Below are positions 18,054 through 26,239 of a stretch of 32,756 nt of DNA, one piece after another. Below the pieces are notes generated by a model that did no database searches, had not been told where the DNA came from, and saw only the letters and a program-made list of their open reading frames with translations. The DNA is from Saprospiraceae bacterium (GTDB lineage Bacteria > Bacteroidota > Bacteroidia > Chitinophagales > Saprospiraceae). The position numbers and the translations under genes are program-made. The stretch lies in the NCBI GenBank assembly GCA_020628085.1, contig JAHDFQ010000009.1:1-32756 (forward strand), read 5' to 3'. The number at the start of each line of letters is the position of its first letter. Position 1 is the first letter of the stretch.

Positions 18054-19007
18054 TCATGTTGTCTTTGTGTACAAATCCTTTATTTTTCTTAACAAAATGG
18101 CTGCTAATCGTTCTTTAGATTCTACTGTCCATCCTGCTACATGTGGCGAAAAAATAGTGTTTTCAAAAGCGTATAATTGATCCAATAAAGCATGTTCTTC
18201 CGCTGTAAAAGTCGCTGTTTTTTCATTTTCAAACACATCTAAACAAGCACCTATTAGTTTACCTGATCGCAATCCATTTATAAGTGTTTGAGTGGGAATT
18301 ACTTTTCCTCTAGAAGTATTTATTACAACTATATCTTTTTGAAAATGAGTAAAGTATGTATCATCTGCCAAGTGTATTACTTCGGGAGTCAATGGCAAAT
18401 GAAAACTCAAAACATCTGATTCTTGATAAATTTTTTCCATTGTAGATTCTTCTACAAAGTCCAAATGATCGGCATAATTTTCTTTGTATTTGTCATAAGC
18501 CAATACACGAACATCCATCCCTTTTAATTTTTGGGCAAAAGCATTTCCTGTGTGTCCAAATCCAATGATACTAACTGTTTTTCCAGCAATTTCAAAACCA
18601 CGACAGGCTTCACGATTCCATTTTTTTTGACGCACCATTTTGTCGCCTAGACGCATTTTATTTGCTAAAGCTAACAACATTCCGAGTGCATGTTCACCTA
18701 CTGCATTACAATTTCCATCGGGTGCGCTAAAAACAGCTACTCCTTTTTGAGCGGCATATGTTTGATCTATAATTTCCATTCCTGAACCCAATCGTCCCAG
18801 AAAACGAAGATTTGATGCCGCATCGAACATTTGCTGATCACAGATCGTTTTGCTGTTAATAATCATACCCTCATATTCATACACCATTTTGCGTACTGCC
18901 TCTAGTACAATTTTGGGGTGATAATCGACATCAAATCCCATTTCTTTAAAACCAGAAATTAAAAGTGGGTGAACATCATCCGTTATCAATACTTTTCTTG
19001 CTATCAT
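18054..19007 (-). CDS. D-isomer-specific 2-hydroxyacid dehydrogenase (SerA/phosphoglycerate dehydrogenase-like)
   Basis: A 317-residue NAD-dependent cytoplasmic oxidoreductase that interconverts 2-oxoacids and D-2-hydroxyacids. The substrate cannot be read from sequence; 3-phosphoglycerate or hydroxypyruvate are usual for this class. The nucleotide-binding Rossmann domain is inserted in the catalytic domain, with IIGFGHTGNAF at 147-157 and an acidic end of the second strand (YDKY). The catalytic Arg is R233 in NTSRGKVI. The Glu lies in LDVFENE (260/262) and the His is H289 in SPHVAGWT. There is no C-terminal ACT regulatory domain, so this is the short form. The start at 19007 gives the normal N-terminal strand ARKVLITDDVHPLL. 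It is transcribed away from the lipoprotein gene at 19099 and separated by 476 bp from the receptor gene, so it is probably its own unit. Confidence 0.93.
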   Translation of the reverse strand: MIARKVLITDDVHPLLISGFKEMGFDVDYHPKIVLEAVRKMVYEYEGMIINSKTICDQQMFDAASNLRFLGRLGSGMEIIDQTYAAQKGVAVFSAPDGNCNAVGEHALGMLLALANKMRLGDKMVRQKKWNREACRGFEIAGKTVSIIGFGHTGNAFAQKLKGMDVRVLAYDKYKENYADHLDFVEESTMEKIYQESDVLSFHLPLTPEVIHLADDTYFTHFQKDIVVINTSRGKVIPTQTLINGLRSGKLIGACLDVFENEKTATFTAEEHALLDQLYAFENTIFSPHVAGWTVESKERLAAILLRKIKDLYTKTT

Positions 19008-19011
19008 TCTG

Positions 19012-19019
19012 TATATTTG
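19012..19019 (+). promoter_or_regulatory. Candidate -7 element for the lipoprotein gene
   Basis: TATATTTG matches the Bacteroidota TAnnTTTG consensus exactly, 80 bp before the start codon at 19099. The -33 TTTG is poor (a TTTTC-like run around 18993-18997). It abuts the start codon of the divergent dehydrogenase. Confidence 0.35.
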
Positions 19020-19098
19020 TAGGTAGAACGTGAATGCTTAGTTTTGAACAACAAGTTAATAAAAGTTGTCTTGCAATCTTAAAGATTAGAAACGATTT

Positions 19099-19785
19099 AT
19101 GAAATATATAGCTGGAATAATTTTCATACTCCTTTTCGGTGCTTGTCAATCGGATAAGCCTACTTCTGAAAATAATGAAATCAAGTTGTTTACAGATTTG
19201 TATGTTCGGTATTTGAAAAATGAACAACAAATGAAGGCTGAAGCGAGCTTTAAAAGAGGATTAAGTATAAAAAAAGCTGAAAAAGTCGATTTTGAAGGAG
19301 AAATTAAGCTAAATGATAACTTATTAACACCAATCAAAATCAAAGATGCTATTTTTAGATACCAATTATCTAAAGATCAAACATTTAAGAATCAATATAA
19401 TTTCACTTTTTTACAAGATAATGGCATTGAAACTGCTCATTCGATAAAAATGCTACCTATCGAAAAATTCAATTTAACAGAAGGTGTGGCGAGTAAAGAG
19501 CATGGATTTCAGCTGAATTGGGATGGAGCCGATCTGACAGCGCAAGAACGTTTGTTGGTGATGATTACGGATAAAAATAGTAAGGCGCATTCTATTTCAG
19601 TCAGAGGGCCATCTCAAAGCCAGTCTGTCACCATAAAAGGAGCAGACTTAGAACCTCTGGATATTGGAAATGGTTATATTTACTTAGTTCGGAAACAAGA
19701 AAGTGCTGCAAATCAGCAAAATATGGCGTTTTCTGCTCTATCTGAGTTTTATACGGATCGAATTTTAATAGATATTACGGAATAG
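19099..19785 (+). CDS. Putative lipoprotein of unknown function
   Basis: A 228-residue protein I do not recognise. The N-terminus MKYIAGIIFILLFGAC, with cysteine at 16, looks like a lipoprotein signal peptide, although Phe at -3 is not ideal. After a charged helical stretch (about 29-60, rich in Lys and Glu), the rest is predicted to be mostly beta, with alternating hydrophobic strands (FRYQLSKDQTF, FQLNWDGADLT, LLVMITD, SISVRG). A periplasmic or surface-anchored beta-sandwich is likely. It is divergent from the dehydrogenase and lies 136 bp before the SPOR-domain gene on the same strand, so the two may be co-transcribed. No catalytic motif is visible. Confidence 0.8.
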   Translation: MKYIAGIIFILLFGACQSDKPTSENNEIKLFTDLYVRYLKNEQQMKAEASFKRGLSIKKAEKVDFEGEIKLNDNLLTPIKIKDAIFRYQLSKDQTFKNQYNFTFLQDNGIETAHSIKMLPIEKFNLTEGVASKEHGFQLNWDGADLTAQERLLVMITDKNSKAHSISVRGPSQSQSVTIKGADLEPLDIGNGYIYLVRKQESAANQQNMAFSALSEFYTDRILIDITE

Positions 19786-19921
19786 AGTTAGTTAACAAGA
19801 CATTGGCATTATTTGTGAATTTTAAATATCGTATAGGTTTTAAGCACTAGTCAAATAGTCGTTACTTCAAACACCTTTACACGTCAATAAATAAACAAGT
19901 TCAAAACAATTAAAAAATACT

Positions 19922-20614
19922 ATGGTAAAGCGAATAATTATTTGGGTTCTAGTCATTGGTTTTGCATATTTCTTTTTTTCTACCATTGCAAAGTCATGTG
20001 ATAAAAATGCAGCAAATGCAGTTGAACAAACGGGTTCTGCCATTGGCGATGCTGCCGAGTCAGGTGCCAATAAAGTTAAAGAAATTGCATCCTTCGAAGA
20101 CGATGATTTAGCTCCAGACGAAGAGGACGAAGTGGTCAATAGAGATAGGGAAGATGATGATGAATATGACATTAACGATGAGGATGATCGAGCATCCAAA
20201 GAGGAGGACTTGGAAGACGATGAGGAGGACTTGGAAGACGAATCAGATGAAGAGGAAGACTTAGATGATGAAGATATAGAAGAAGATAGCGATTTGAGCA
20301 ATCCAGATTCTAAGACAATTCAATCAGCTAGTTCTAGTACTAAAAGTAATACTTCTACCTCCATTGCCGAAGATCGTTACTTGGTGGTTGCGGGTAGTTA
20401 TAGAGAGGAGACCAATGCTAATATTATGGTAGACCGTCTGAAGGATTTAGGCTATGACGAGGCACGTGTGTTTAGTTTTGATTTTGCAGAATATTATTCT
20501 GTAACGGCAGGTCGTTTTGGTACTTCTAGTGAAGCTAGTAGTGTTGCTAGTAAGCTAAAAGCTAAAGGAATTGATTGTTATCCACATAAAATGCGCTCGA
20601 AGTATTTTGATTAG
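19922..20614 (+). CDS. Membrane-anchored SPOR-domain protein with a long acidic linker
   Basis: A 230-residue inner-membrane protein. One N-terminal membrane segment (5-20, IIIWVLVIGFAYFFFS) is followed by a very acidic low-complexity linker (about 59-124, mostly Asp and Glu). A Ser/Thr stretch (135-148) precedes a C-terminal SPOR domain (151-224: RYLVVAGSYREETNA, YYSVTAGRFGTSSEAS, KLKAKGIDCYPHKM). SPOR domains bind denuded glycan strands of septal peptidoglycan, so a role in division or cell-wall remodelling is likely; the exact partner is unknown. The SPOR domain should face the periplasm. A 21-bp tandem duplication (20201-20241) makes part of the acidic linker. The gene ends at a hairpin and converges on the transporter gene. 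Confidence 0.92.
   Translation: MVKRIIIWVLVIGFAYFFFSTIAKSCDKNAANAVEQTGSAIGDAAESGANKVKEIASFEDDDLAPDEEDEVVNRDREDDDEYDINDEDDRASKEEDLEDDEEDLEDESDEEEDLDDEDIEEDSDLSNPDSKTIQSASSSTKSNTSTSIAEDRYLVVAGSYREETNANIMVDRLKDLGYDEARVFSFDFAEYYSVTAGRFGTSSEASSVASKLKAKGIDCYPHKMRSKYFD
20201..20241 (+). repeat. 21-bp tandem duplication in the acidic linker
   Basis: The 20-mer at 20201-20220 recurs exactly at 20222-20241 after a single T, giving two copies of EEDLEDD/E in frame. A degenerate third copy follows. Length variation here would keep the frame and only change linker length. Confidence 0.85.
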
Positions 20615-20615
20615 G

Positions 20616-20634
20616 AAAATTGCGAAGCAATTTT
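20616..20634 (+). terminator. Small hairpin just after the SPOR gene
   Basis: AAAATTGC (20616-20623) pairs with GCAATTTT (20627-20634) around a GAA loop, 2 bp after the stop codon. The only Ts are in the stem, so termination here would be weak. A TGATTGG-like degenerate repeat follows (20637-20665). Confidence 0.35.
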
Positions 20635-20683
20635 GGTTGATTGGTGATTGGCTAATTGGTTATTAGTTCGGGACATTCACCTG

Positions 20684-20714
20684 CAGGTTTAAACGTTTTG
20701 AACGTTTAAACCTG
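20684..20714. terminator. Bidirectional terminator between convergent genes
   Basis: A perfect 14-bp inverted repeat (20684-20697 with 20701-20714) has a three-base loop. It sits 6 bp from the stop codon of the minus-strand transporter gene and 70 bp after the plus-strand SPOR gene. A T-rich tract follows on the plus strand. Each arm contains GTTTAAAC. Confidence 0.75.
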
Positions 20715-20720
20715 TTTATT

Positions 20721-22157
20721 TTAGAATAAAAATGGAACAATGATATAACCCAATCCAATCAATAAGATCACGGCAATACAATTCAGCACAACTCCCACTC
20801 TCGCCATTTCGTACACTTTAATATGTCCACTTGCAAATACTATGGCGTTAGGTGGTGTTGCCATCGGTAACATAAAAGCGCAGCTAGAAGCCAAGGTCAC
20901 AGGGATGATTAAATGCAGCATCGGAATGTCTAAGCCTAAAGCGATTCCCGCTACGACGGGTACAAATATCGTGACCAAAGCTACATTACTCATCAGTTCC
21001 GTCATAAATAACATCACTGCAATTAGTATACTCATAATTAACAATAGGTGAACGCCTTTTAGATTTTGAATACTATTACCGATTAGATCAATTAATCCTG
21101 CATCTTTAAGTCCACTAGCGAGTGCTAGCCCACCACCAAAAAGGATCAAAATCCCCCAAGGTAGTTCTTTGGTATCCTTCCAGTCTAGGATGAATTGTCC
21201 ATTTTTTAAGGACTGCGGAATAATGAACATTGCCATTGCGCCTACCATGCTGATGCTGGCATCTGTCAATTTTAAGTTTGGAAACCATCCATTGATAACA
21301 CTTCTAAATATCCATAGAAAGGCGGTCATTAAAAAAATAATTAAAACTGTTTTTTCAGCTTTACTGAGCTTTCCAAGTTTTCTTAATTCGTCGGTAATAA
21401 CGGAATTAGATGCCTTCATTTGTCCTAAATGATTGGGATAAAACCAATGTACAATCACAAAATAAGAGATTATCAACAAAATAGCTGCAAACGGAACCCC
21501 GATCAACATCCAAGTCATAAACCCAATTTCTATATTGTATTCACTTTCTAGGAAACCGACCATTACAGAATTGGGCGGCGTACCGATCAAAGTAGCCGTG
21601 CCGCCAATATTAGCAGCAAAAGCAATTCCGAGCATAATACTCAAGGCAAAATTCTGATCATTTTTGGTAAATCCATCTTTATCGTCTATCAATAATTGAA
21701 TCACCGAAACCGCAATGGGCAACATCACAACCGTACTCGCAGTATTACTGATCCACATACTCATGAGTGCCGTAGCAAGCATAAAACCCAAGATCACACC
21801 ATTGGCATTTGTGCCCGTCCATTTGATGATCGTTAAGGCAATACGTTTGTGGAGTTGAACCTTTTCGAGTGCTAGAGCAATCACGAATCCTCCAAAAAAC
21901 AGAAACACAATAGGGTTAGCGTAGTGTTTGGACACGGAAGTGATGTCTGTAATACCAATTAAAGGAAAAAGCGTCAAGGGCAGCAGTGCTGTTACAGAAA
22001 TAGAAACCGCTTCGGTGATCCACCAAATAATCATCCACGCTGCTACGGCAATGACTTTTATAGCAATTGGGTTTTCTAAAGATATTGGTGATAGTAGTAA
22101 TATTAGAAAGAGGATTGGTCCTGTGAGAAAACCGATTTTTTTGTGGAGTGGGTGCAT
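20721..22157 (-). CDS. DASS-family (SLC13-type) sodium/carboxylate or anion symporter
   Basis: A 478-residue inner-membrane transporter of the divalent anion:sodium symporter family, with about eleven membrane spans. Family marks include WWITEAVSISVTALLP (45-60), the first SNT motif SNTASTVVMLP (137-147), NIGGTATLIGTPPNS (183-197), the second repeat's MSNVALVTIF, and LPMATPPNAIVFASGH near the end. The two Ser-Asn motifs form the substrate and sodium sites in the VcINDY structure. The likely substrate is a C4-dicarboxylate such as succinate; sulfate cannot be excluded. The start at 22157 gives a short cytoplasmic N-terminus before the first span. It ends at a shared terminator with the convergent SPOR gene. 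The HTH gene ends 17 bp upstream on the same strand, so read-through from that pair is possible. Confidence 0.95.
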   Translation of the reverse strand: MHPLHKKIGFLTGPILFLILLLSPISLENPIAIKVIAVAAWMIIWWITEAVSISVTALLPLTLFPLIGITDITSVSKHYANPIVFLFFGGFVIALALEKVQLHKRIALTIIKWTGTNANGVILGFMLATALMSMWISNTASTVVMLPIAVSVIQLLIDDKDGFTKNDQNFALSIMLGIAFAANIGGTATLIGTPPNSVMVGFLESEYNIEIGFMTWMLIGVPFAAILLIISYFVIVHWFYPNHLGQMKASNSVITDELRKLGKLSKAEKTVLIIFLMTAFLWIFRSVINGWFPNLKLTDASISMVGAMAMFIIPQSLKNGQFILDWKDTKELPWGILILFGGGLALASGLKDAGLIDLIGNSIQNLKGVHLLLIMSILIAVMLFMTELMSNVALVTIFVPVVAGIALGLDIPMLHLIIPVTLASSCAFMLPMATPPNAIVFASGHIKVYEMARVGVVLNCIAVILLIGLGYIIVPFLF

Positions 22158-22174
22158 TGAGAAAGGGGGTTCAT

Positions 22175-22672
22175 TTATCCTGCTTTTTTTAACAAATCCT
22201 TCAGTTTATATTTTTCGTAAGACAATTTATTATCCCGACTAGCTTCTAGCAATTCGTTTTTATTTTGTATGGATAACCATATATCAGGTTCAACATTAAA
22301 TATCTGTCCAAGTTTAAAAGCCAAGTCAATAGTCAATTTTCGTCTTCCTCTAATTATTGAACTAAAATTAGATTCTTCTAATTCAACATATTTCGCAAAT
22401 TGTTTATGTTTTATATTAATTGCTTTTAAATGCTTTTTCAAGAAAGTACCTACGGTGATGATTGTTGATGGTTTTTTATCTAAAATATAAGTTCTCATCT
22501 GGAGTTTAAGCGAAAGTAAGGTATGTTTCGCCTTATCTTCTGTCGATTGATTTTCAGCATGTTTCTTTACAGCTTCTTTGAGAAAAATAAAATCATTACT
22601 ATTCGTATTTACTACACCCTTACCAGTTCCGTTAACCCCTCCTTCGTTCAATCTTATTTTTTCATCTCCCAT
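22175..22672 (-). CDS. HigA/XRE-like helix-turn-helix protein, possible antitoxin
   Basis: A 165-residue DNA-binding protein. The first 70 residues are a polar, partly helical extension. Residues 72-140 are a HigA-type helix-turn-helix: VGTFLKKHLKAINIKHKQFAKY, then a recognition region SNFSSIIRGRRKLT, then LAFKLGQIFNVEPDIWLSIQ. The W-L-x-x-Q ending is typical of HigA-like antitoxins. It begins 2 bp after the stop codon of the GNAT-like gene, so translation is probably coupled. By family behaviour it should bind its own promoter; a TGACAA/TTGTCA dyad at 23191-23224, ahead of the pair, is a possible operator. HigA partners are usually RelE-type RNases, and no such protein is present here. Confidence 0.88.
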   Translation of the reverse strand: MGDEKIRLNEGGVNGTGKGVVNTNSNDFIFLKEAVKKHAENQSTEDKAKHTLLSLKLQMRTYILDKKPSTIITVGTFLKKHLKAINIKHKQFAKYVELEESNFSSIIRGRRKLTIDLAFKLGQIFNVEPDIWLSIQNKNELLEASRDNKLSYEKYKLKDLLKKAG

Positions 22673-22674
22673 AC

Positions 22675-23160
22675 TTATAATTTTAAAAATTTCTCCATTA
22701 AATGTAAGCCTGCATTAGGATCAATAAACATGCGTTGCCCTATGGCTAAAGTTGCACCATATTTATCCTGATACAAAGAAATCAACTTCGTTTTACTTTC
22801 AAATGTGAGATAGCCTTCATAATTATTTCTACCTAATTCAAAACTTTTCAAACAACCAAAAGCAATTAAACAACCAGCTACACGATCGTATTTTCCTTCT
22901 GTACCTAGATTATGAGATGCTATTTCGATATTATTCATATACACCATCTCGCCATTCATTACAGAAAACATAAAAAGTCCTTCAACTACTGAAGATGATT
23001 TTATAGAAAGTTTAAATATTTGTACTGCTTCTGCTTTATATAATGTCCGCCAAGAAAATTGCCAACCATTCTTCTTCAAGGGCATATCTTTAAGTGAAGC
23101 TCTACTTATAACAGCATCTATCTCATTTCCTGAAATAACATCTAATATTTTCACATCCAT
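22675..23160 (-). CDS. Small GNAT-like protein paired with the HTH gene, possible toxin
   Basis: A 161-residue protein that I read as an N-acetyltransferase-like (GNAT) fold. YMNNIEIASHN (74-84) would be strand 4, YDRVAGCLIAFGC (91-103) carries an R-x-x-G-x pyrophosphate-loop pattern, and YEGYLTFES (114-122) would be strand 5. KTKLISLYQDKYGA (123-136) matches the helix in which GNATs often have a catalytic Tyr. I chose the ATG at 23160, which has AAGGA just upstream; starting 15 codons earlier would add a hydrophobic run that looks non-coding. It could acetylate tRNA or protein as known GNAT toxins do, or be a housekeeping acetyltransferase. Gene order (putative toxin first) and the 2-bp gap resemble higBA-type modules. 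The family assignment is by pattern only. Confidence 0.7.
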   Translation of the reverse strand: MDVKILDVISGNEIDAVISRASLKDMPLKKNGWQFSWRTLYKAEAVQIFKLSIKSSSVVEGLFMFSVMNGEMVYMNNIEIASHNLGTEGKYDRVAGCLIAFGCLKSFELGRNNYEGYLTFESKTKLISLYQDKYGATLAIGQRMFIDPNAGLHLMEKFLKL

Positions 23161-23190
23161 ATCCTTAAAGGCAATAAAAATACAAAAAAA

Positions 23191-23224
23191 TGACAATAAA
23201 AACAAGTAATTATCAATTTTGTCA
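23191..23224 (-). promoter_or_regulatory. Possible operator dyad before the GNAT/HTH pair
   Basis: TGACAA (23191-23196) and TTGTCA (23219-23224) form an inverted pair 22 bp apart in the 69-bp gap between the E1 stop codon and the GNAT-like start. Such a site could be bound by the HTH protein, but no consensus supports it. Confidence 0.25.
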
Positions 23225-23229
23225 ACCTA

Positions 23230-25305
23230 TTAATACTCCAACAACCCTCTTATCCTCTCCTCCACTTTCTCAATTGACGGAATCATCGTTTCTTCCAAAA
23301 CCGAATTCAACGGAATAGCTGGCATATTGACTGAACCCAATGTACGAACGGGCGCATCTAAAGACTCAAAACACTGTTCTTGAATACGTGCAGCGATGCT
23401 TTGTGCGAAGGTATTATGAACGGGTTCTTCGGTCACGACGAGGCATTTTCCATGACGGCGAGTAGCTTCATAGATCGTCTGTTCATCAAGTGGATATAAG
23501 GTTCTTAAATCAACAATTTCAACTTGATTATTGAATTGTTCAGCGGCATTTAATGCCCAATGTACGCCCATTCCGTAGGTAATAACGACCATAGAATCCC
23601 CTTTTTCGACTTGATCTTTATCAGCTTCTAAAGCTATTCGGGCTTGACCAAATGGAATGACATAATCCTCGTCTGGTTCAATGGATTTGGCAGCGTCTGT
23701 TCCTCGTACTTTTGACCAATATAATCCTTTATGCTCAAATATCACTACAGGATTTGGATCATAGTAAGCAGCTTTCATCAAGCCTTTCATATCGGCAGTG
23801 GTACTTGGATAGGCAATTTTCACACCTCTGATATTAGCGACTACTGACTCTACACTTGACGAATGGTATGGGCCACCACTTCCATACGCTCCAATCGGAA
23901 CTCGCAGGATCATACTCACAGGATATTTTCCGTTGGACAGGTAACAAGAACGACTCACTTCGGTGAATAATTGATTCAATCCTGGCCAGATATAATCGGC
24001 AAACTGTACTTCCACAATTGGCTTTAAACCAACCGCAGACATACCAACCGTACTACCAATAATAAAAGCTTCTTGAATCGGTGTATTGAACACTCGATCA
24101 TCGCCAAATTTCTGTGCCAAAGTAGCTGCCTCACGGAATACACCACCTAATCTTGCGCCGACATCTTGTCCGTATAATAGACATTCGGGATGCGCTCGCA
24201 TGAGTTCTTCAACTGCTAGCAAAGCACCGTCGACCATAACTTTTACATCGTTATTTTTAGGGCTTCGTTCGCCTTTCTCCTCGGTTATTGTTGTCGGAGC
24301 AAAATCGTGTGTCAATAAATCTGCTGGACTTGGATCAGGAGCTTTTAACGCACGTTGCAGATCTTCTTCTACTTGTTTTTTAACAGCTTTTTCAATCTTG
24401 GTTAAAGTTTGTTTAGCAATGCCATATTCTAATAATTGTTCTTTGAAAAGTGGATATGGATCGCGAGTGCGTTGTTCTTCTAAATCGTCTCGATACCATT
24501 CCATTCGCACACCAGAAGTATGGTGATTGAGTAGTGGAACTTTGGCATGTATCAAAAACGGGCGTCGTTCTTTTCGCACCGTTTGAATGACTTCTTGAAC
24601 TGCTGTATAACTTTCAAAAAAATCACTTCCATTGATAGAGATCGCATCTAAACCCTTAAAACCTTGTGCATATTCATAAGCATTTTGAGAACGAATTTCA
24701 CGGGCGTGTGCCGAAATATCCCATTCGTTATCTTGCACTAAAAAAATAATTGGCATTTGTTTTAAGGCTGCCATTTGAAAGGCTTCTGCAATTTCGCCTT
24801 CTGTGACTGAAGCATCACCCAAAGAACAGACAACCAAGGGTTTATCATCTCCAAAATCATCCGCCAAACCTAATTTTTCTTTGTATTGTAAACCCATCGC
24901 CATACCTGTTGCAGGAATGGCTTGCATGCCTGTTGCACTGGATTGATGTGGAATTTTGGGTTTATCATCATCTTTCAAACTCGGATGCGAATAGTAGGAT
25001 CTTCCTCCCGAAAACGGATCATCTTTTTTAGCTAATAATTGTAGCATCAAATCATAAGGCGTCATACCAATTCCTAGTAAAAAAGCATCGTCTCGATAAT
25101 AAGGTGCAGCCCAATCTTGAGGCAATAATTGCATACTCATCGCCAGTTGAATGGCTTCATGACCACGAGACGTAGCATGTACATATTTGGAAACTAATTT
25201 AAAATTAGCTTCGTAGGTTTCGGTCATTGTTTTGGCAGTTGCCATGAGTCGAAACGCTTTAAGGAGTACTTCTTTTTTGATAGAAACTGTTGAATCTACA
25301 ATCAT
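23230..25305 (-). CDS. Fused E1 alpha/beta subunit of a branched-chain-type 2-oxoacid dehydrogenase
   Basis: A 691-residue thiamine-diphosphate enzyme with both E1 subunits in one chain. It decarboxylates a 2-oxoacid and passes the acyl group to an E2 lipoyl protein in the cytoplasm. The alpha half (about 1-320) has SSATGMQAIPATGMA (122-136) and the ThDP/Mg motif GDASVTEGE (163-171) through QDNEWDIS (191-198). A phosphorylation-loop-like HHTSGVRMEWYRDD follows at 261-274. The beta half (about 350-691) has YGQDVGARLGGVF, the catalytic-Glu segment NTPIQEAFIIG (about 407-417), and the C-terminal transketolase-like domain (VEIVDLRTLYPLD). The overall pattern is closest to branched-chain 2-oxoisovalerate dehydrogenase, but pyruvate or acetoin variants are not excluded. 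No E2 or E3 gene is nearby. It is last in a minus-strand operon, starting 2 bp after the membrane-protein gene. Confidence 0.95.
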   Translation of the reverse strand: MIVDSTVSIKKEVLLKAFRLMATAKTMTETYEANFKLVSKYVHATSRGHEAIQLAMSMQLLPQDWAAPYYRDDAFLLGIGMTPYDLMLQLLAKKDDPFSGGRSYYSHPSLKDDDKPKIPHQSSATGMQAIPATGMAMGLQYKEKLGLADDFGDDKPLVVCSLGDASVTEGEIAEAFQMAALKQMPIIFLVQDNEWDISAHAREIRSQNAYEYAQGFKGLDAISINGSDFFESYTAVQEVIQTVRKERRPFLIHAKVPLLNHHTSGVRMEWYRDDLEEQRTRDPYPLFKEQLLEYGIAKQTLTKIEKAVKKQVEEDLQRALKAPDPSPADLLTHDFAPTTITEEKGERSPKNNDVKVMVDGALLAVEELMRAHPECLLYGQDVGARLGGVFREAATLAQKFGDDRVFNTPIQEAFIIGSTVGMSAVGLKPIVEVQFADYIWPGLNQLFTEVSRSCYLSNGKYPVSMILRVPIGAYGSGGPYHSSSVESVVANIRGVKIAYPSTTADMKGLMKAAYYDPNPVVIFEHKGLYWSKVRGTDAAKSIEPDEDYVIPFGQARIALEADKDQVEKGDSMVVITYGMGVHWALNAAEQFNNQVEIVDLRTLYPLDEQTIYEATRRHGKCLVVTEEPVHNTFAQSIAARIQEQCFESLDAPVRTLGSVNMPAIPLNSVLEETMIPSIEKVEERIRGLLEY

Positions 25306-25307
25306 TA

Positions 25308-26225
25308 TTATATTATTTTTTCTGCTTTCTCAATAAAATGTCGCTTGGTTTCCACACTAGAGATAATCCACCAAACCCCTATTGCTCCAAATACGGCAGA
25401 TAAGCCCAAATTACTAAGAAGCACACTTCTTATTTCGGGATTTGTAAACATCAATTCCATAGTTTGACTATAACCTAACTCTAAGTAACTCAAATCAATA
25501 TAAGTTGAAATAATATTTGCAATTACAATTGCGAGTAGGGTCGTAATTATGAGAATAATTTTAGTTCCACCTCCTAATTTCCCTTTGAATTGTTCGTATC
25601 CGTAAGAAGCTGCAACGGCTATAAATATACCAAATGCAGCAATCAAATAGTTAAAAAACACAGCTATCAATACCCAAAGAATAATAACGGGAACAGTAAA
25701 TAATAACGCTCCCAAAAAGCCGTTCATATAGCTGACGCGCTCTAACGATTCTTTAGAATTATGCCGATTAAACTCTTGGTTAATTCTACTATATTCAGCA
25801 TGATCTAATAATACGCCCTCGCCTGACAAATTATATGCCTGATAGCTTGAAAGTATATTATCATCAATTGGAGAAACATCGTTAGCTTTGATTGTTTCAA
25901 TAATAAAATTTAAAACATCCGTAATTTTTTCATTTTTAGTGCGACGCCAGTTTTCAAATAAAACAACAGCAACGAACTTTTCGCTTACCTCAAATTGCTT
26001 ATATCCGTATTGTTTTTTATGTTTTTCTATTTCTTGCTGAATATTGAGTCGTCGCTCTTCTTCAATGGGATCAAATTTGCAGATAATAGTCTTGGATTGG
26101 GGACTACTCGTTAGATCACTCTGATAAATATTAATAACATAGCCTTGATAAGCTCCAAAGACACTATTTTTGGTTTTGTACCAATTGTGTTGTTTCCCAA
26201 ATTCTTTTAATTTTTTGGTTAGCAT
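25308..26225 (-). CDS. Membrane protein of unknown function with soluble N-terminal domain
   Basis: A 305-residue protein I do not recognise. The N-terminal half (1-165) is soluble, charged and alternates strands and helices (YQGYVINIYQSD, KTIICKFDP, FVAVVLFENWRRTK). The C-terminal half carries about four membrane segments (about 168-190, 191-208, 221-243 and 267-290) and ends in a short basic helix. It lies between the transglutaminase-like gene (14 bp gap) and the E1 gene (2 bp gap), so co-expression with the metabolic genes is likely. Nothing visible ties it to their chemistry. Start codon use is unambiguous. Confidence 0.82.
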   Translation of the reverse strand: MLTKKLKEFGKQHNWYKTKNSVFGAYQGYVINIYQSDLTSSPQSKTIICKFDPIEEERRLNIQQEIEKHKKQYGYKQFEVSEKFVAVVLFENWRRTKNEKITDVLNFIIETIKANDVSPIDDNILSSYQAYNLSGEGVLLDHAEYSRINQEFNRHNSKESLERVSYMNGFLGALLFTVPVIILWVLIAVFFNYLIAAFGIFIAVAASYGYEQFKGKLGGGTKIILIITTLLAIVIANIISTYIDLSYLELGYSQTMELMFTNPEIRSVLLSNLGLSAVFGAIGVWWIISSVETKRHFIEKAEKII

Positions 26226-26239
26226 ATATTGTTTTTTTT

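Noticed and set aside
19867-20301. 144-codon minus-strand frame rich in serine
   Set aside because: It is the antisense of the Asp/Glu linker of the SPOR gene, which explains the serine runs.
20637-20670. TGATTGG-type degenerate repeat after the SPOR gene, and similar AT-rich runs at 13615-13650 and 28470-28505
   Set aside because: Looks like simple AT-rich drift; copies are too diverged to define an element.
24086-24526. 146-codon plus-strand frame
   Set aside because: Antisense shadow of the well-supported E1 gene.
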